6,352 nucleotides of DNA from an uncultured Mucispirillum sp. (GCA_910586745.1 CAJUJZ010000111.1:861-7212); one strand, 5' to 3'. Shown: positions 1-6,352, numbered from the stretch's first letter. Numbers and translations are program-made. The notes: generated by a model from the sequence alone, not told the origin.

Positions 1-856
1 AACCAACTATTTTCTCACGCTGTTCACATATATAGTTCTCTTTCTGCTCGATTATATATGCAGGGTCTTTTAGTGCATTCTGTAAACTATTTACAAGGTG
101 TTTTAATGAATAATATTTGTTTGCATAATCTGCTATATAATTATTTTGGATAGATGGCAGCTCTATATCACTGCATACAGCAATATTAATTTCTGCATCA
201 TATTGGTTATGTTCTTTTACTACTGTAAACTCATTAATATTACTTATTTGTTTTAATTTATCATCTATTATATATGAAGTAGCAAGCATTCCCTGATAAT
301 ACATATTAATATTTTTAAAATATTTTTTTAAAATGGCAGAAAATTCTTCTTCATATAATTCTTTAACATGATATATGTTTTTAAAGCCTGCCATATCACT
401 GTAATATAGTTTATCAGGTGACGATATGATTAAAAATCCGTCTTTTTTTAAGACTCTTTTTATTTCATTTAAAAATTGTATTTGCAAATCTTCCGATACA
501 TGTTCTATTGTTTCAAAGGAAATTATTATATCAAAGGATTCATTGTCAAATGGGATATCTGCAACACTGCCTGTATGAAATGACAGATTATCTCTCTTAT
601 ATTTATTTTTTGCATGAAGCACAGCTTCTTCTGATATATCAACACCACAGACTGATGATGCCACTTCAGCTAACATGTCAGAGCCGTAACCTTCTCCACA
701 GGCAATATCTAATACTTTTTTATTTTTGCATAAATCTTTTGCAACAATATACCTTTGTATATGCTGCATAAAAATTTCGCTGTTATTATCATCATTAGGA
801 ATATATCTTTCACCTGTAAATTCTAAATCATACTGATTGTCTTTTTTATCTTCCAT
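1..856 (-). CDS. SAM-dependent methyltransferase, class I, C-terminus cut by window edge
   Basis: Reading the minus strand from the ATG at 856-854 gives 285 codons with no stop before position 1, so the 3' end is missing. The N-terminal FTGERYIP (residues 13-20) and HIQRY (32-36) are typical of methyltransferases found in polysaccharide clusters. SAM-binding motif I is VLDIACGEGYG (48-58), with the acidic ribose-binding residue at D73 in GVDIS. VADIPF (98-103), FETIEH (114-119) and LIISSPD (142-148) complete the Rossmann-fold signature. From about residue 236 the sequence becomes polar and helical (NSLQNALKDP, then IIEQKENYICEQREKI) and looks like the start of a coiled coil, possibly linking to a further domain outside the window. 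A GAGG at 866-863, six bases before the ATG, supports this start. The gene overlaps the end of the upstream ManC-like gene by 11 bases, suggesting translational coupling. The acceptor is unknown; methylation of a sugar or of the glycan chain end is inferred from context. Confidence 0.88.
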   Translation of the reverse strand, partial: MEDKKDNQYDLEFTGERYIPNDDNNSEIFMQHIQRYIVAKDLCKNKKVLDIACGEGYGSDMLAEVASSVCGVDISEEAVLHAKNKYKRDNLSFHTGSVADIPFDNESFDIIISFETIEHVSEDLQIQFLNEIKRVLKKDGFLIISSPDKLYYSDMAGFKNIYHVKELYEEEFSAILKKYFKNINMYYQGMLATSYIIDDKLKQISNINEFTVVKEHNQYDAEINIAVCSDIELPSIQNNYIADYANKYYSLKHLVNSLQNALKDPAYIIEQKENYICEQREKIVG

Positions 857-2192
857 ATTCATCCTCAAAGCGTATTATATCGTCCTCACATAAGTAACTG
901 CCAATTTGGACTTCAATTACTTCTAATATTGTTTTTCCTCTGTTTTCTAATCTATGTTTTTCACCAGCAGAAATATAAACAGATTCTCCTGATTTTACAA
1001 TATAATCAACATCTTCTTTTACAATAGTGCCTGTTCCACTTACAACAACCCAGTGCTCACTTCTGTGATAATGCATTTGGTAGCTTAATTTTTTACCAGG
1101 CAGCACTGTTAACCGTTTTATTTTATAACACACACCTTCTTCCAAAACAGTATAACTGCCCCATGGCCTGTATGCAGTAACATGGATATCAGCTCTTTCA
1201 TCATTTTTTTCTTTTAACTGTTTTACTATAGATGTAATATGTTCTGTTTCATCTTTATTGCATATTAATAATGCATCTGGCTGGTCTATAACTATTACAT
1301 TATCAATTCCAATACATCCTATTGCCTTATTATTTTCTGTATATACAAGATTATCCTGAGAATCAATAAAAACTGCATTATTATCAAAATATATATTTCC
1401 ACTGGTATCTTTGTGTTCCTTATAGTGATTATAGAAAGACTGAAATTCATTCATTTCATTAATATTTATATTAATTGCAGCTGCATTTAAATTATTTATT
1501 TTTTCCAGCAGACCATGCTCCAGAGTATCATTAACATCTAATTTATATGCAGCATCTATTTCATTTTTTCCCAGTAATTCTGCCAGTTCAGGATAAAACT
1601 CATTAAGAACTTTTTTATATGCAGATATTTCTGTATAAAGCATACCACTGTTGCATAAATAACCTTTCTTTAATAAATCATATCCCTGCTCTTTACCGGG
1701 TTTTTCTATAAATTTACAGTTATCTTTTTTAATCTGTAAATAACCATATTTAGATAATATATTATCTGCTTTTACTCCAAATAAAGTTAATGAATTATCT
1801 GCACCACATTCTTTTACTGCATTTAATATTTCTGTATAATTATCAAAAATATTATTTGAAGAAATAATAAGGATATCTGTATTTTCTTTTATAGAATATA
1901 TACCAAGCGAAACAGCATGAAGTGTATTTTTAAAATTAGGCTCTAAAATTATATTTTCATTTGGTATATCAATATTGATTTCTTTTAATTGCCCATAAAC
2001 AAAATACTTATATTCTTTATTAGTTACAATAATAATATCTAATGAATTAAATATTTTTGAAACACTTAACATGGTTTTTTGAAAAGGAGATAATTCCATT
2101 CCTCTTACTTTTACAAACTGTGTTGGATTATATGTTCTGCTTACCGGCCACAGCCTTGAACCTGTGCCGCCAGCTAATATAAGTAATTTCAT
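846..2192 (-). CDS. ManC/AlgA-type protein: degenerate nucleotidyltransferase domain plus mannose-6-phosphate isomerase cupin
   Basis: This 448-residue protein has the length and two-domain order of type II bifunctional mannose-1-phosphate guanylyltransferase/mannose-6-phosphate isomerases (ManC, AlgA). The N-terminal nucleotidyltransferase domain keeps LAGGTGSRLWPVSR (6-19), FIEKP (161-165) and NSGM (181-184). In the signature PKQF the lysine is a threonine (NPTQF, T24). The SDH motif reads SNN (112-114), and no W-D-D-V-G-S-W motif is present around 236-255. The C-terminal cupin looks complete: RPWGSY (342-347), SYQMHYHRSEHWVVVSGTG (370-388) with candidate metal ligands H374, H376 and E379, H413 in EKHR, and EVQIGSYLCEDDII (427-440), where the usual Gly of YLGEDD is Cys435. 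Isomerase activity (fructose-6-phosphate to mannose-6-phosphate) is therefore likely, and guanylyltransferase activity is doubtful. The ATG at 2192 has a GGAG at 2207-2204, 11 bases away. The gene follows the palindromic gap and overlaps the methyltransferase start. Confidence 0.88.
   Translation of the reverse strand: MKLLILAGGTGSRLWPVSRTYNPTQFVKVRGMELSPFQKTMLSVSKIFNSLDIIIVTNKEYKYFVYGQLKEINIDIPNENIILEPNFKNTLHAVSLGIYSIKENTDILIISSNNIFDNYTEILNAVKECGADNSLTLFGVKADNILSKYGYLQIKKDNCKFIEKPGKEQGYDLLKKGYLCNSGMLYTEISAYKKVLNEFYPELAELLGKNEIDAAYKLDVNDTLEHGLLEKINNLNAAAINININEMNEFQSFYNHYKEHKDTSGNIYFDNNAVFIDSQDNLVYTENNKAIGCIGIDNVIVIDQPDALLICNKDETEHITSIVKQLKEKNDERADIHVTAYRPWGSYTVLEEGVCYKIKRLTVLPGKKLSYQMHYHRSEHWVVVSGTGTIVKEDVDYIVKSGESVYISAGEKHRLENRGKTILEVIEVQIGSYLCEDDIIRFEDEYGR
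863..866 (-). promoter_or_regulatory. Shine-Dalgarno GAGG of the methyltransferase gene
   Basis: GAGG lies six bases before the ATG at 856, inside the last codons of the upstream ManC-like gene. It fixes the methyltransferase start and implies coupled translation across the 11-base gene overlap. Confidence 0.55.
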
Positions 2193-2268
2193 ATAATTTT
2201 TTTCTCCACATAATGTATATATTTACCACATTCTACTTTATTGTATATAGTAAAAATTCACATTTTCC

Positions 2269-2470
2269 AAATTCTTCGCTTTCGGTCTAACCACTTTTTT
2301 TGATTCCTGCCTATTCAGTCGGAAAAAAGTGTCCTCGCAAAAAAACGCTCGTCAGAACTTCATATAAGAGCAGGGAAGCAAAGCGACACAAGCATTTTCC
2401 GACGAATAGGCAGGAAAAAGAAATGCGTAGCTGGAACTGCACCACCCTGAACGAAAGCATAGACGAATTT
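2269..2470. repeat. Long imperfect inverted repeat in the gap between the two manC-like genes
   Basis: The 411-base gap 2193-2603 holds nested complementary arms around a centre near 2358. The core arms are 2306-2316 with 2404-2414 (11 pairs) and 2318-2326 with 2395-2403 (9 pairs), separated by one bulged base at 2317. Further in, GTGTC (2329-2333) pairs with GACAC (2385-2389). Further out, GCTTTCG (2278-2284) pairs with CGAAAGC (2452-2458) and AAATTC (2269-2274) with GAATTT (2465-2470), with extra unpaired bases on the right side. A hand count gives about 46% GC for 2301-2460, against about 28-30% in the flanking genes. The symmetry and base composition suggest a palindromic mobile-type repeat (MITE- or REP-like) or a structured RNA. 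No transposase or clear target-site duplication is visible. The rest of the gap is AT-rich with no recognised gene. Confidence 0.6.
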
Positions 2471-2488
2471 ATTTTGGCTATGCATAGT

Positions 2489-2516
2489 TTAAAAAATTCA
2501 CGGATGAATTTTTTAA
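2489..2516. terminator. AT-rich perfect hairpin, possible bidirectional terminator
   Basis: A 12-pair perfect stem (2489-2500 with 2505-2516) closes a four-base CGGA loop. The stem has a run of A in one arm and T in the other. It lies about 90 bases after the stop of the guanylyltransferase gene and beside the larger palindrome. Only two stem pairs are G-C, so it is weak as an intrinsic terminator; it may instead be the outer end of the repeat element. Confidence 0.3.
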
Positions 2517-2603
2517 TAAAAGTTTAATAAGTTTCTTCACCTAAAAAAAGCAGGCTCTGAATGACACAAACATTAATAATTAATAAATACAATTTACCAT
2601 ATA

Positions 2604-3674
2604 CTACAAATATTGTTCTTTATTTTGATTTTTTAATTCCTGTAATACTTTTTTAATATCCTGACTTTTATTTTTACTGCAGATAAGTAAAGCGTCATCT
2701 GTATCCACTATTACAATATCCTCCAGCCCTGCAGCTGCAATAAGCTTTTTACTGCCTATAATTGTAATATTTTTACTGTCCACATTGACAGCATTACCAC
2801 TGATAACATTTCCATTTTCATCTTTATCCATTATTCTATCAATAGATAACCAGCTTCCAACATCATCCCAGCCAAAATCAGATGGTATTGTATAAATAGG
2901 ACTTGTTTTTTCCATTATGCCATAATCTATTGATTCAGAAGGAAATGCACTAAATATTTCATTTAATACATCTTCATATTTATCAGTTCCAAAAGCATCA
3001 GAAATATTTTTTACTCCAAGATATATTTCAGGCATTAATTCCTTAAATTTATCAAGAATTACTGATGTCTGCCATACAAACATACCACTGTTCCATAGAT
3101 ATGAACCAACAGCTACATATTCTTCAGCTTTTTGAAGATTTGGTTTCTCAACAAATTTTTCAACTTTACAGCATCCATCTTCATAATCTGATTTGCTGTA
3201 TTTTATATAGCCGTAGCCAGTTTCGGCATACTGTGGAGCAATACCCAGTGTAATCAGATTACTGCCTGAAGAAGCTTTATTAACTGCAGTATTTAATATT
3301 TCATAAAATTTTTTCTGGTCTGCAATTAAATGGTCGCTGGCTAAAGAAACCATTATAGAATTTCCATAAATTTTCTCAATAATAGATGCAGCCAATGCTA
3401 AACAAGGTGCTGTATTTCTCCCAGCAGGTTCACATATAATATTTCTTTCTGGTAAATTTAAAATCTGCTCTGATACTAAATTCTTATATTTTTTATTAGT
3501 AACTATAAATATATTTTCTATATCAATAACAGGCAGCATTCTTTCTACTGTCAACTGTATCATTGTTTTGTCATTATTACCAATCTTTAAAAATTGTTTT
3601 GGCAGAGCCTGTCTGCTTTTTGGCCAAAAGCGTTCACCTACACCACCAGCCATAATAACTGCACAAATTCGCAT
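2604..3674 (-). CDS. manC: Mannose-1-phosphate guanylyltransferase, single-domain
   Basis: The enzyme makes GDP-mannose from mannose-1-phosphate and GTP in the cytoplasm, supplying a sugar donor for glycan assembly. From the ATG at 3674 it has 356 residues, the usual size for the form without an isomerase domain. All family motifs are present: AGGVGERFWPKSR (9-21) followed by PKQF (25-28) with the catalytic lysine K26, EPAGRNTAP (82-90), ASDHLI (112-117), FVEKP (174-178), WNSGMF (194-199) and DFGWDDVGSW (266-275). The protein ends after the linker block IVIVDTDDALLIC and carries no cupin. A GTG at 3686, abutting the stop of the ABC ATPase gene, would add MFVQ. The ATG at 3674 is preferred because family members start just before AVIMAGG and because an AGG at 3688-3686 lies 11 bases upstream. 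The 12-base spacing to the ATPase gene implies one operon. The protein is a paralogue of the next gene, sharing VTNKxYK and DALLIC. Confidence 0.92.
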   Translation of the reverse strand: MRICAVIMAGGVGERFWPKSRQALPKQFLKIGNNDKTMIQLTVERMLPVIDIENIFIVTNKKYKNLVSEQILNLPERNIICEPAGRNTAPCLALAASIIEKIYGNSIMVSLASDHLIADQKKFYEILNTAVNKASSGSNLITLGIAPQYAETGYGYIKYSKSDYEDGCCKVEKFVEKPNLQKAEEYVAVGSYLWNSGMFVWQTSVILDKFKELMPEIYLGVKNISDAFGTDKYEDVLNEIFSAFPSESIDYGIMEKTSPIYTIPSDFGWDDVGSWLSIDRIMDKDENGNVISGNAVNVDSKNITIIGSKKLIAAAGLEDIVIVDTDDALLICSKNKSQDIKKVLQELKNQNKEQYL

Positions 3675-3686
3675 TTGAACAAACAC

Positions 3687-4439
3687 CTATTTGTTAAATT
3701 TATTATATACTAACATGTAATATTTATATTTTTCATGGACTTCTTTACAGTTTCCAATCATTTCTATTTTGCCATTTTTTATCCAAATAGATTTATCACA
3801 GAACTCTTCAATCTGCTCAGTAGAATGTGATACAATGATAATTGTAACGCCTTTCTGTTTAATTTCCCTTAATTTATTAAAGCATTTTTCCTGAAAAGCT
3901 ATATCCCCAACAGCTAATACTTCATCTATTAAAAGTATATCAGCATTTATATTTATTGCAATAGCAAAAGCCAGCCTTATATACATACCACTTGAATATG
4001 TTCTAACAGGGTTATCAATAAACTCTTCCAGCTCTGCAAAGCTGATAATATCATTCAACTTCTCATCAATTTCCTTTCTGGAAAGACCAAAAATTGATGC
4101 ATTAATATATATATTTTCTCTACCGCTCATATCTGGATGGAAACCTGCACCAAGCTCTAATAAAGCAGCAACCCTGCCAAATAATTTTATCTCACCTTTA
4201 TTTGGATAAATAATTCGTGTTAATAATTTCAGCAGGGTACTTTTACCAGAACCATTTTTACCCACAATGCCTACAGATTCACCTTTTAAAATTTCCAGAT
4301 TAATATCCTGTAATATCCAGCGTTCTTCAAACCTATTGCGTTTCCAGAATAATATTTTATCTTTTAGCGTATATGCTTTATCATGATATATTTTATATTT
4401 TTTATAAACATTTGATAAATATATAGCAATATCTTTCAT
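3687..4439 (-). CDS. wzt: ABC polysaccharide export ATPase, Wzt-like
   Basis: This is the nucleotide-binding subunit of an ABC-2 exporter that drives lipid-linked polysaccharide (O-antigen, capsule or teichoic-acid type) across the inner membrane. In the 250-residue protein the Walker A is GKNGSGKST (60-68), followed by the family-typical LLELGAGFHPDMSGRENIY (93-111), the ABC signature YSSGMYIRLAFA (148-159), the Walker B ILLIDEVLAVGD (168-179) and the switch histidine H205 in VSHS. The N-terminal YKKYKIYHDKAYTLKDKIL is also typical of this subfamily. The protein stops right after the nucleotide-binding domain. Longer Wzt proteins with a C-terminal carbohydrate-binding domain, as in Escherichia coli O8/O9a, run past 400 residues, so that domain is absent here. 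The start ATG overlaps the permease stop (ATGA), with GGAG at 4448-4445 five bases upstream, so the two subunits are probably made together. Confidence 0.93.
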   Translation of the reverse strand: MKDIAIYLSNVYKKYKIYHDKAYTLKDKILFWKRNRFEERWILQDINLEILKGESVGIVGKNGSGKSTLLKLLTRIIYPNKGEIKLFGRVAALLELGAGFHPDMSGRENIYINASIFGLSRKEIDEKLNDIISFAELEEFIDNPVRTYSSGMYIRLAFAIAININADILLIDEVLAVGDIAFQEKCFNKLREIKQKGVTIIIVSHSTEQIEEFCDKSIWIKNGKIEMIGNCKEVHEKYKYYMLVYNKFNK

Positions 4440-5209
4440 AAATTCTCCGCAAAGCCTTTTTTAAGCTTTCCAAACATCAAAAACCCTAAAGCCATAAGAA
4501 TTACACCATATAAAAATGCTTTTAATATTACAATAATATCTGGTGCAGTATTATAAAACAAAATATCTCTGTATGCAACAATGATGTTTGTCATAGGGTT
4601 AAATTCAAATAAATACTGATACTGTTTCGGCACCATAGATAAAGGATATAAAACTGGTGTCAGAAACTGCCATGCAAATACCAGTATGTTTAATATATGT
4701 GACAAATCTCTTATATATACTGTTAATGAAGCAACAATTAATGTAACACCAAGCACTATGACATATTCTGTAATAAAAAGTAATGGTAAATATAACCAGT
4801 TTACATATACATGGTTATCACCATAAATTAATACTGCTCCAATTACTATAATGAAACTATAAAGCATATTAATAAAATTACTATTTACAACAGCTATTGG
4901 CAAAACTTCTCGTGGAAAATATATTTTACATACTAAGTTGCTGTTATCAATTATGCAGTTTGAGCCATTAACAATACTGCTGGATAGAAATATCCATGGA
5001 ATTAATGCAACAAATAAAAAAAGACCATATTTTTCTATCCCCATTCGCATAATAACTGAAAATACTATTGAATACACAAGTAATTGCAGCAGCGGGTTTA
5101 TAAAAGTCCATAAAAAACCAAGTACAGACCCTTTATATCTGCCATGCAAATCCCTATACACTAAACTAGAAATCATAGCCCTGTATTGCCATATTTCTTT
5201 TAATATCAT
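4436..5209 (-). CDS. wzm: ABC-2 type polysaccharide export permease, Wzm-like
   Basis: This is the membrane subunit that forms the export channel with the ATPase encoded next to it. The 257-residue protein begins with an amphipathic stretch and the family motif RDLHGRYKGSVLGFLWTFINP (19-39). About six hydrophobic segments follow, roughly at 29-55, 62-82, 106-129, 138-165, 172-193 and 228-247. Other family marks are YFPREVLPIA (97-106), YIRDLSHIL (165-173) and FNPMTNIIVAYRDIL (203-217). Length and topology match Wzm, TagG and KpsM-type permeases; the substrate cannot be read from the sequence. The ATG at 5209 is preceded by GGAG at 5220-5217, seven bases upstream. The 52-base gap after galE has no convincing promoter or terminator, so co-transcription with galE is likely. 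Confidence 0.93.
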   Translation of the reverse strand: MILKEIWQYRAMISSLVYRDLHGRYKGSVLGFLWTFINPLLQLLVYSIVFSVIMRMGIEKYGLFLFVALIPWIFLSSSIVNGSNCIIDNSNLVCKIYFPREVLPIAVVNSNFINMLYSFIIVIGAVLIYGDNHVYVNWLYLPLLFITEYVIVLGVTLIVASLTVYIRDLSHILNILVFAWQFLTPVLYPLSMVPKQYQYLFEFNPMTNIIVAYRDILFYNTAPDIIVILKAFLYGVILMALGFLMFGKLKKGFAENL

Positions 5210-5261
5210 ATACTAACTCCAATATTATATTTTAGCGAATTATATACCTGTAAATTAAATC

Positions 5262-6221
5262 CTAACTCTTGTGAAATAAATAAGCTGACTGTATAATATC
5301 ATATAAACTATTATATGATATATCCCAGCCAAGTATATCTTTTGCTTTTTTATTTGATGCTATAAGCATTGCAGCATCTCCTTCTCGTCTGCCGCAGATT
5401 TCCTTATTTATTTCCTGCCCTGTTACTTGTTCACACACATTTATTACTTCTTTAACAGAGTAACCATATCCAGTTCCTAAGTTTATTGTCTCACTTTTAC
5501 CACCTGCTCTTAAATAATTTAATGCCAGATAATGAGCACAGGCTAAGTCATAAACATGAATATAATCTCTTACACATGTGCCATCTTGAGTATCATAGTC
5601 TATACCGTTAATATATATTTTTTCTCTTTTTCCAAGAGGAACTTGAAGTATTAAAGGAATAAGATGAGTTTCCGGGTTATGTTTTTCACCGCTTCCGCCC
5701 CAGGCTCCACACGCATTAAAATATCTTAATACTACGAAGCGGACATTGTATGACGCTTCAAAAGAAGAAAGTATGTTTTCTATAAAAAATTTACTCATTC
5801 CATAAGGGTTGACTGGATTTAATGAATGATTTTCGTCTATTGGAATATATTTTGCTTCTCCATATACAGCTGCAGTAGATGAAAAAACTATTTTTAATAC
5901 ACCATTATCTTTTAATGTATTAAATAAAATAAGAGATTTTGATGTATTATTTTCAAAATATTTATATGGATTCTGTATAGATTCTGCCACATCTATGAAA
6001 GCAGCAAAATGCAGGCATGCTTCTATATTATGTTTTTTTACTATTTCAGTGACTAATGCAGTATCAGCCACATCACCTTTGTAAAAAACAGCTCCACTGG
6101 GTACATCTTCAATGCTGGATGAAACAAGACTGTCTAAAATAACTACCTGCTCACCCTGTTCTATTAAATATCTTGCAGTTGTGCTGCCAACATAGCCTGC
6201 ACCACCAGTCAATAATATCAT
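5262..6221 (-). CDS. galE: UDP-glucose 4-epimerase (GalE family)
   Basis: This cytoplasmic NAD-dependent short-chain dehydrogenase-type epimerase interconverts UDP-glucose and UDP-galactose. The 319-residue protein has the Rossmann nucleotide motif TGGAGYVGS (5-13), HFAAFIDVAES (71-81), FSSTAAVYGE (113-122) and the catalytic YxxxK pair Y140 and K144 in YGMSK. RYFNACGA (166-173), DGTCVRDYIHVYDLA (213-227), NLGTGYGYSV (247-256) and GRREGD (277-282) complete the GalE pattern. By eye alignment, Leu286 occupies the position of Escherichia coli Tyr299, which gates N-acetylated substrates. Activity on UDP-GlcNAc therefore cannot be excluded. The length is slightly below the common 330-338. No ordinary Shine-Dalgarno precedes the ATG at 6221; a run of nine G residues sits 10 bases upstream in its place. 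The gene heads the export operon in this window and would supply UDP-galactose for the glycan. Confidence 0.93.
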   Translation of the reverse strand: MILLTGGAGYVGSTTARYLIEQGEQVVILDSLVSSSIEDVPSGAVFYKGDVADTALVTEIVKKHNIEACLHFAAFIDVAESIQNPYKYFENNTSKSLILFNTLKDNGVLKIVFSSTAAVYGEAKYIPIDENHSLNPVNPYGMSKFFIENILSSFEASYNVRFVVLRYFNACGAWGGSGEKHNPETHLIPLILQVPLGKREKIYINGIDYDTQDGTCVRDYIHVYDLACAHYLALNYLRAGGKSETINLGTGYGYSVKEVINVCEQVTGQEINKEICGRREGDAAMLIASNKKAKDILGWDISYNSLYDIIQSAYLFHKS

Positions 6222-6231
6222 AATTATCTAA

Positions 6232-6240
6232 CCCCCCCCC
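6232..6240 (-). repeat. Homopolymeric G9 tract just upstream of galE
   Basis: Nine consecutive C on the plus strand read as G9 in the direction of galE. The tract ends 10 bases before the galE ATG, where the ribosome-binding site would be, in an otherwise AT-rich spacer. Long G or C runs in low-GC genomes are classic slipped-strand mispairing sites. Its length may alter galE translation or transcription; this is inference. Confidence 0.85.
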
Positions 6241-6352
6241 AACACTTCATCAACAATATTTATTTTAATATCAAAAACAATTTCCAAGTTATAAGATTTG
6301 AACTTACCCAAAAATTTTGAACTAAGCCACTAAATAAATTTCTTTTTCCTGT
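6241..6352 (-). other. Unresolved stretch upstream of galE; possible 3' end of a preceding gene
   Basis: Three minus-strand readings compete. One is open from the window edge for 30 codons and stops with TAA at 6262-6260 (it ends ITWKLFLILK). A second ends with TAG at 6324-6322 after QEKEIYLVA. A third, open between TAG at 6332-6330 and TAG at 6230-6228, reads NLEIVFDIKINIVDEVLGGG and passes through the G tract to stop six bases before galE. Any of the first two could be the tail of an upstream gene, and none is recognisable. The plus-strand octamer TTTGAACT occurs twice (6297-6304 and 6316-6323). No clear promoter was found. Confidence 0.3.

Noticed and set aside
508..771. Plus-strand open frame of 87 codons
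   Set aside because: It lies inside the methyltransferase gene on the other strand, whose motifs are unmistakable, so it is a chance antisense frame.
2300..2527. Plus-strand 75-codon frame starting at TTG
   Set aside because: It is opposite to all other genes, has a TTG start without a Shine-Dalgarno, and lies almost wholly within the inverted repeat. The product is basic and matches no family I know. It is better explained by the repeat element, though conservation in other copies would reopen the question.
2541..2560. Run of seven A (T on the gene strand) after the guanylyltransferase stop, as a terminator
   Set aside because: On the minus strand the T run follows AGAGCCTGC, but no matching upstream arm was found to form a stem.
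3065..3253. Plus-strand open frame of 62 codons
   Set aside because: It is antisense to the conserved FVEKP and WNSGMF region of the guanylyltransferase gene.
4938..5216. Plus-strand open frame of 92 codons
   Set aside because: It is antisense to the Wzm-like permease N-terminus and has no recognisable features.
5224..5254. TTTACA and TATAAT boxes before the permease gene
   Set aside because: The spacing is 19 bases, and the expected transcription start would fall on the Shine-Dalgarno, leaving almost no leader. In a sequence this AT-rich, such boxes arise by chance.
1..6352. CRISPR arrays, tRNA or rRNA genes, transposase genes
   Set aside because: No regularly spaced repeats, cloverleaf-like sequences or transposase motifs were seen on either strand.

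Overview
The window is a piece of a surface-polysaccharide biosynthesis and export cluster from a low-GC bacterium (coding regions near 30% GC by eye). Every supported gene lies on the minus strand, so transcription runs from the right edge towards position 1. The taxon cannot be fixed from the sequence. AT-rich codon use and an O-antigen-like export pair fit a low-GC anaerobic, probably diderm, bacterium; this is inference.

In transcription order the layout is as follows. A short unresolved stretch (6241-6352) and a nine-G homopolymer precede a complete UDP-glucose/galactose 4-epimerase (galE, 5262-6221). Next come an ABC-2 polysaccharide exporter permease (Wzm-like, 4436-5209) and its ATPase (Wzt-like, 3687-4439), which overlap by 4 bases. 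Twelve bases later follows a single-domain mannose-1-phosphate guanylyltransferase (2604-3674) with all its signature residues. A 411-base gap then carries a GC-richer, long imperfect inverted repeat (2269-2470) and an AT-rich hairpin. Beyond it is a second ManC/AlgA-type protein (846-2192) with an intact C-terminal mannose-6-phosphate isomerase cupin and a nucleotidyltransferase domain that has lost key residues. The last gene is a SAM-dependent methyltransferase (856 down to the left edge, incomplete), which overlaps the ManC-like gene by 11 bases.

Together the genes suggest a glycan built partly from mannose or a GDP-mannose-derived sugar, and partly from galactose or a related epimerised sugar. 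The isomerase would make mannose-6-phosphate and the single-domain enzyme would make GDP-mannose. A phosphomannomutase is needed between them and is not in the window. The methyltransferase probably modifies the glycan or one of its sugars, and Wzm/Wzt exports the lipid-linked polymer. The most notable points are the apparent split of ManC functions between two diverged paralogues, the G9 tract where the galE ribosome-binding site should be (a candidate phase-variation switch), and the palindromic element between the two manC-like genes.
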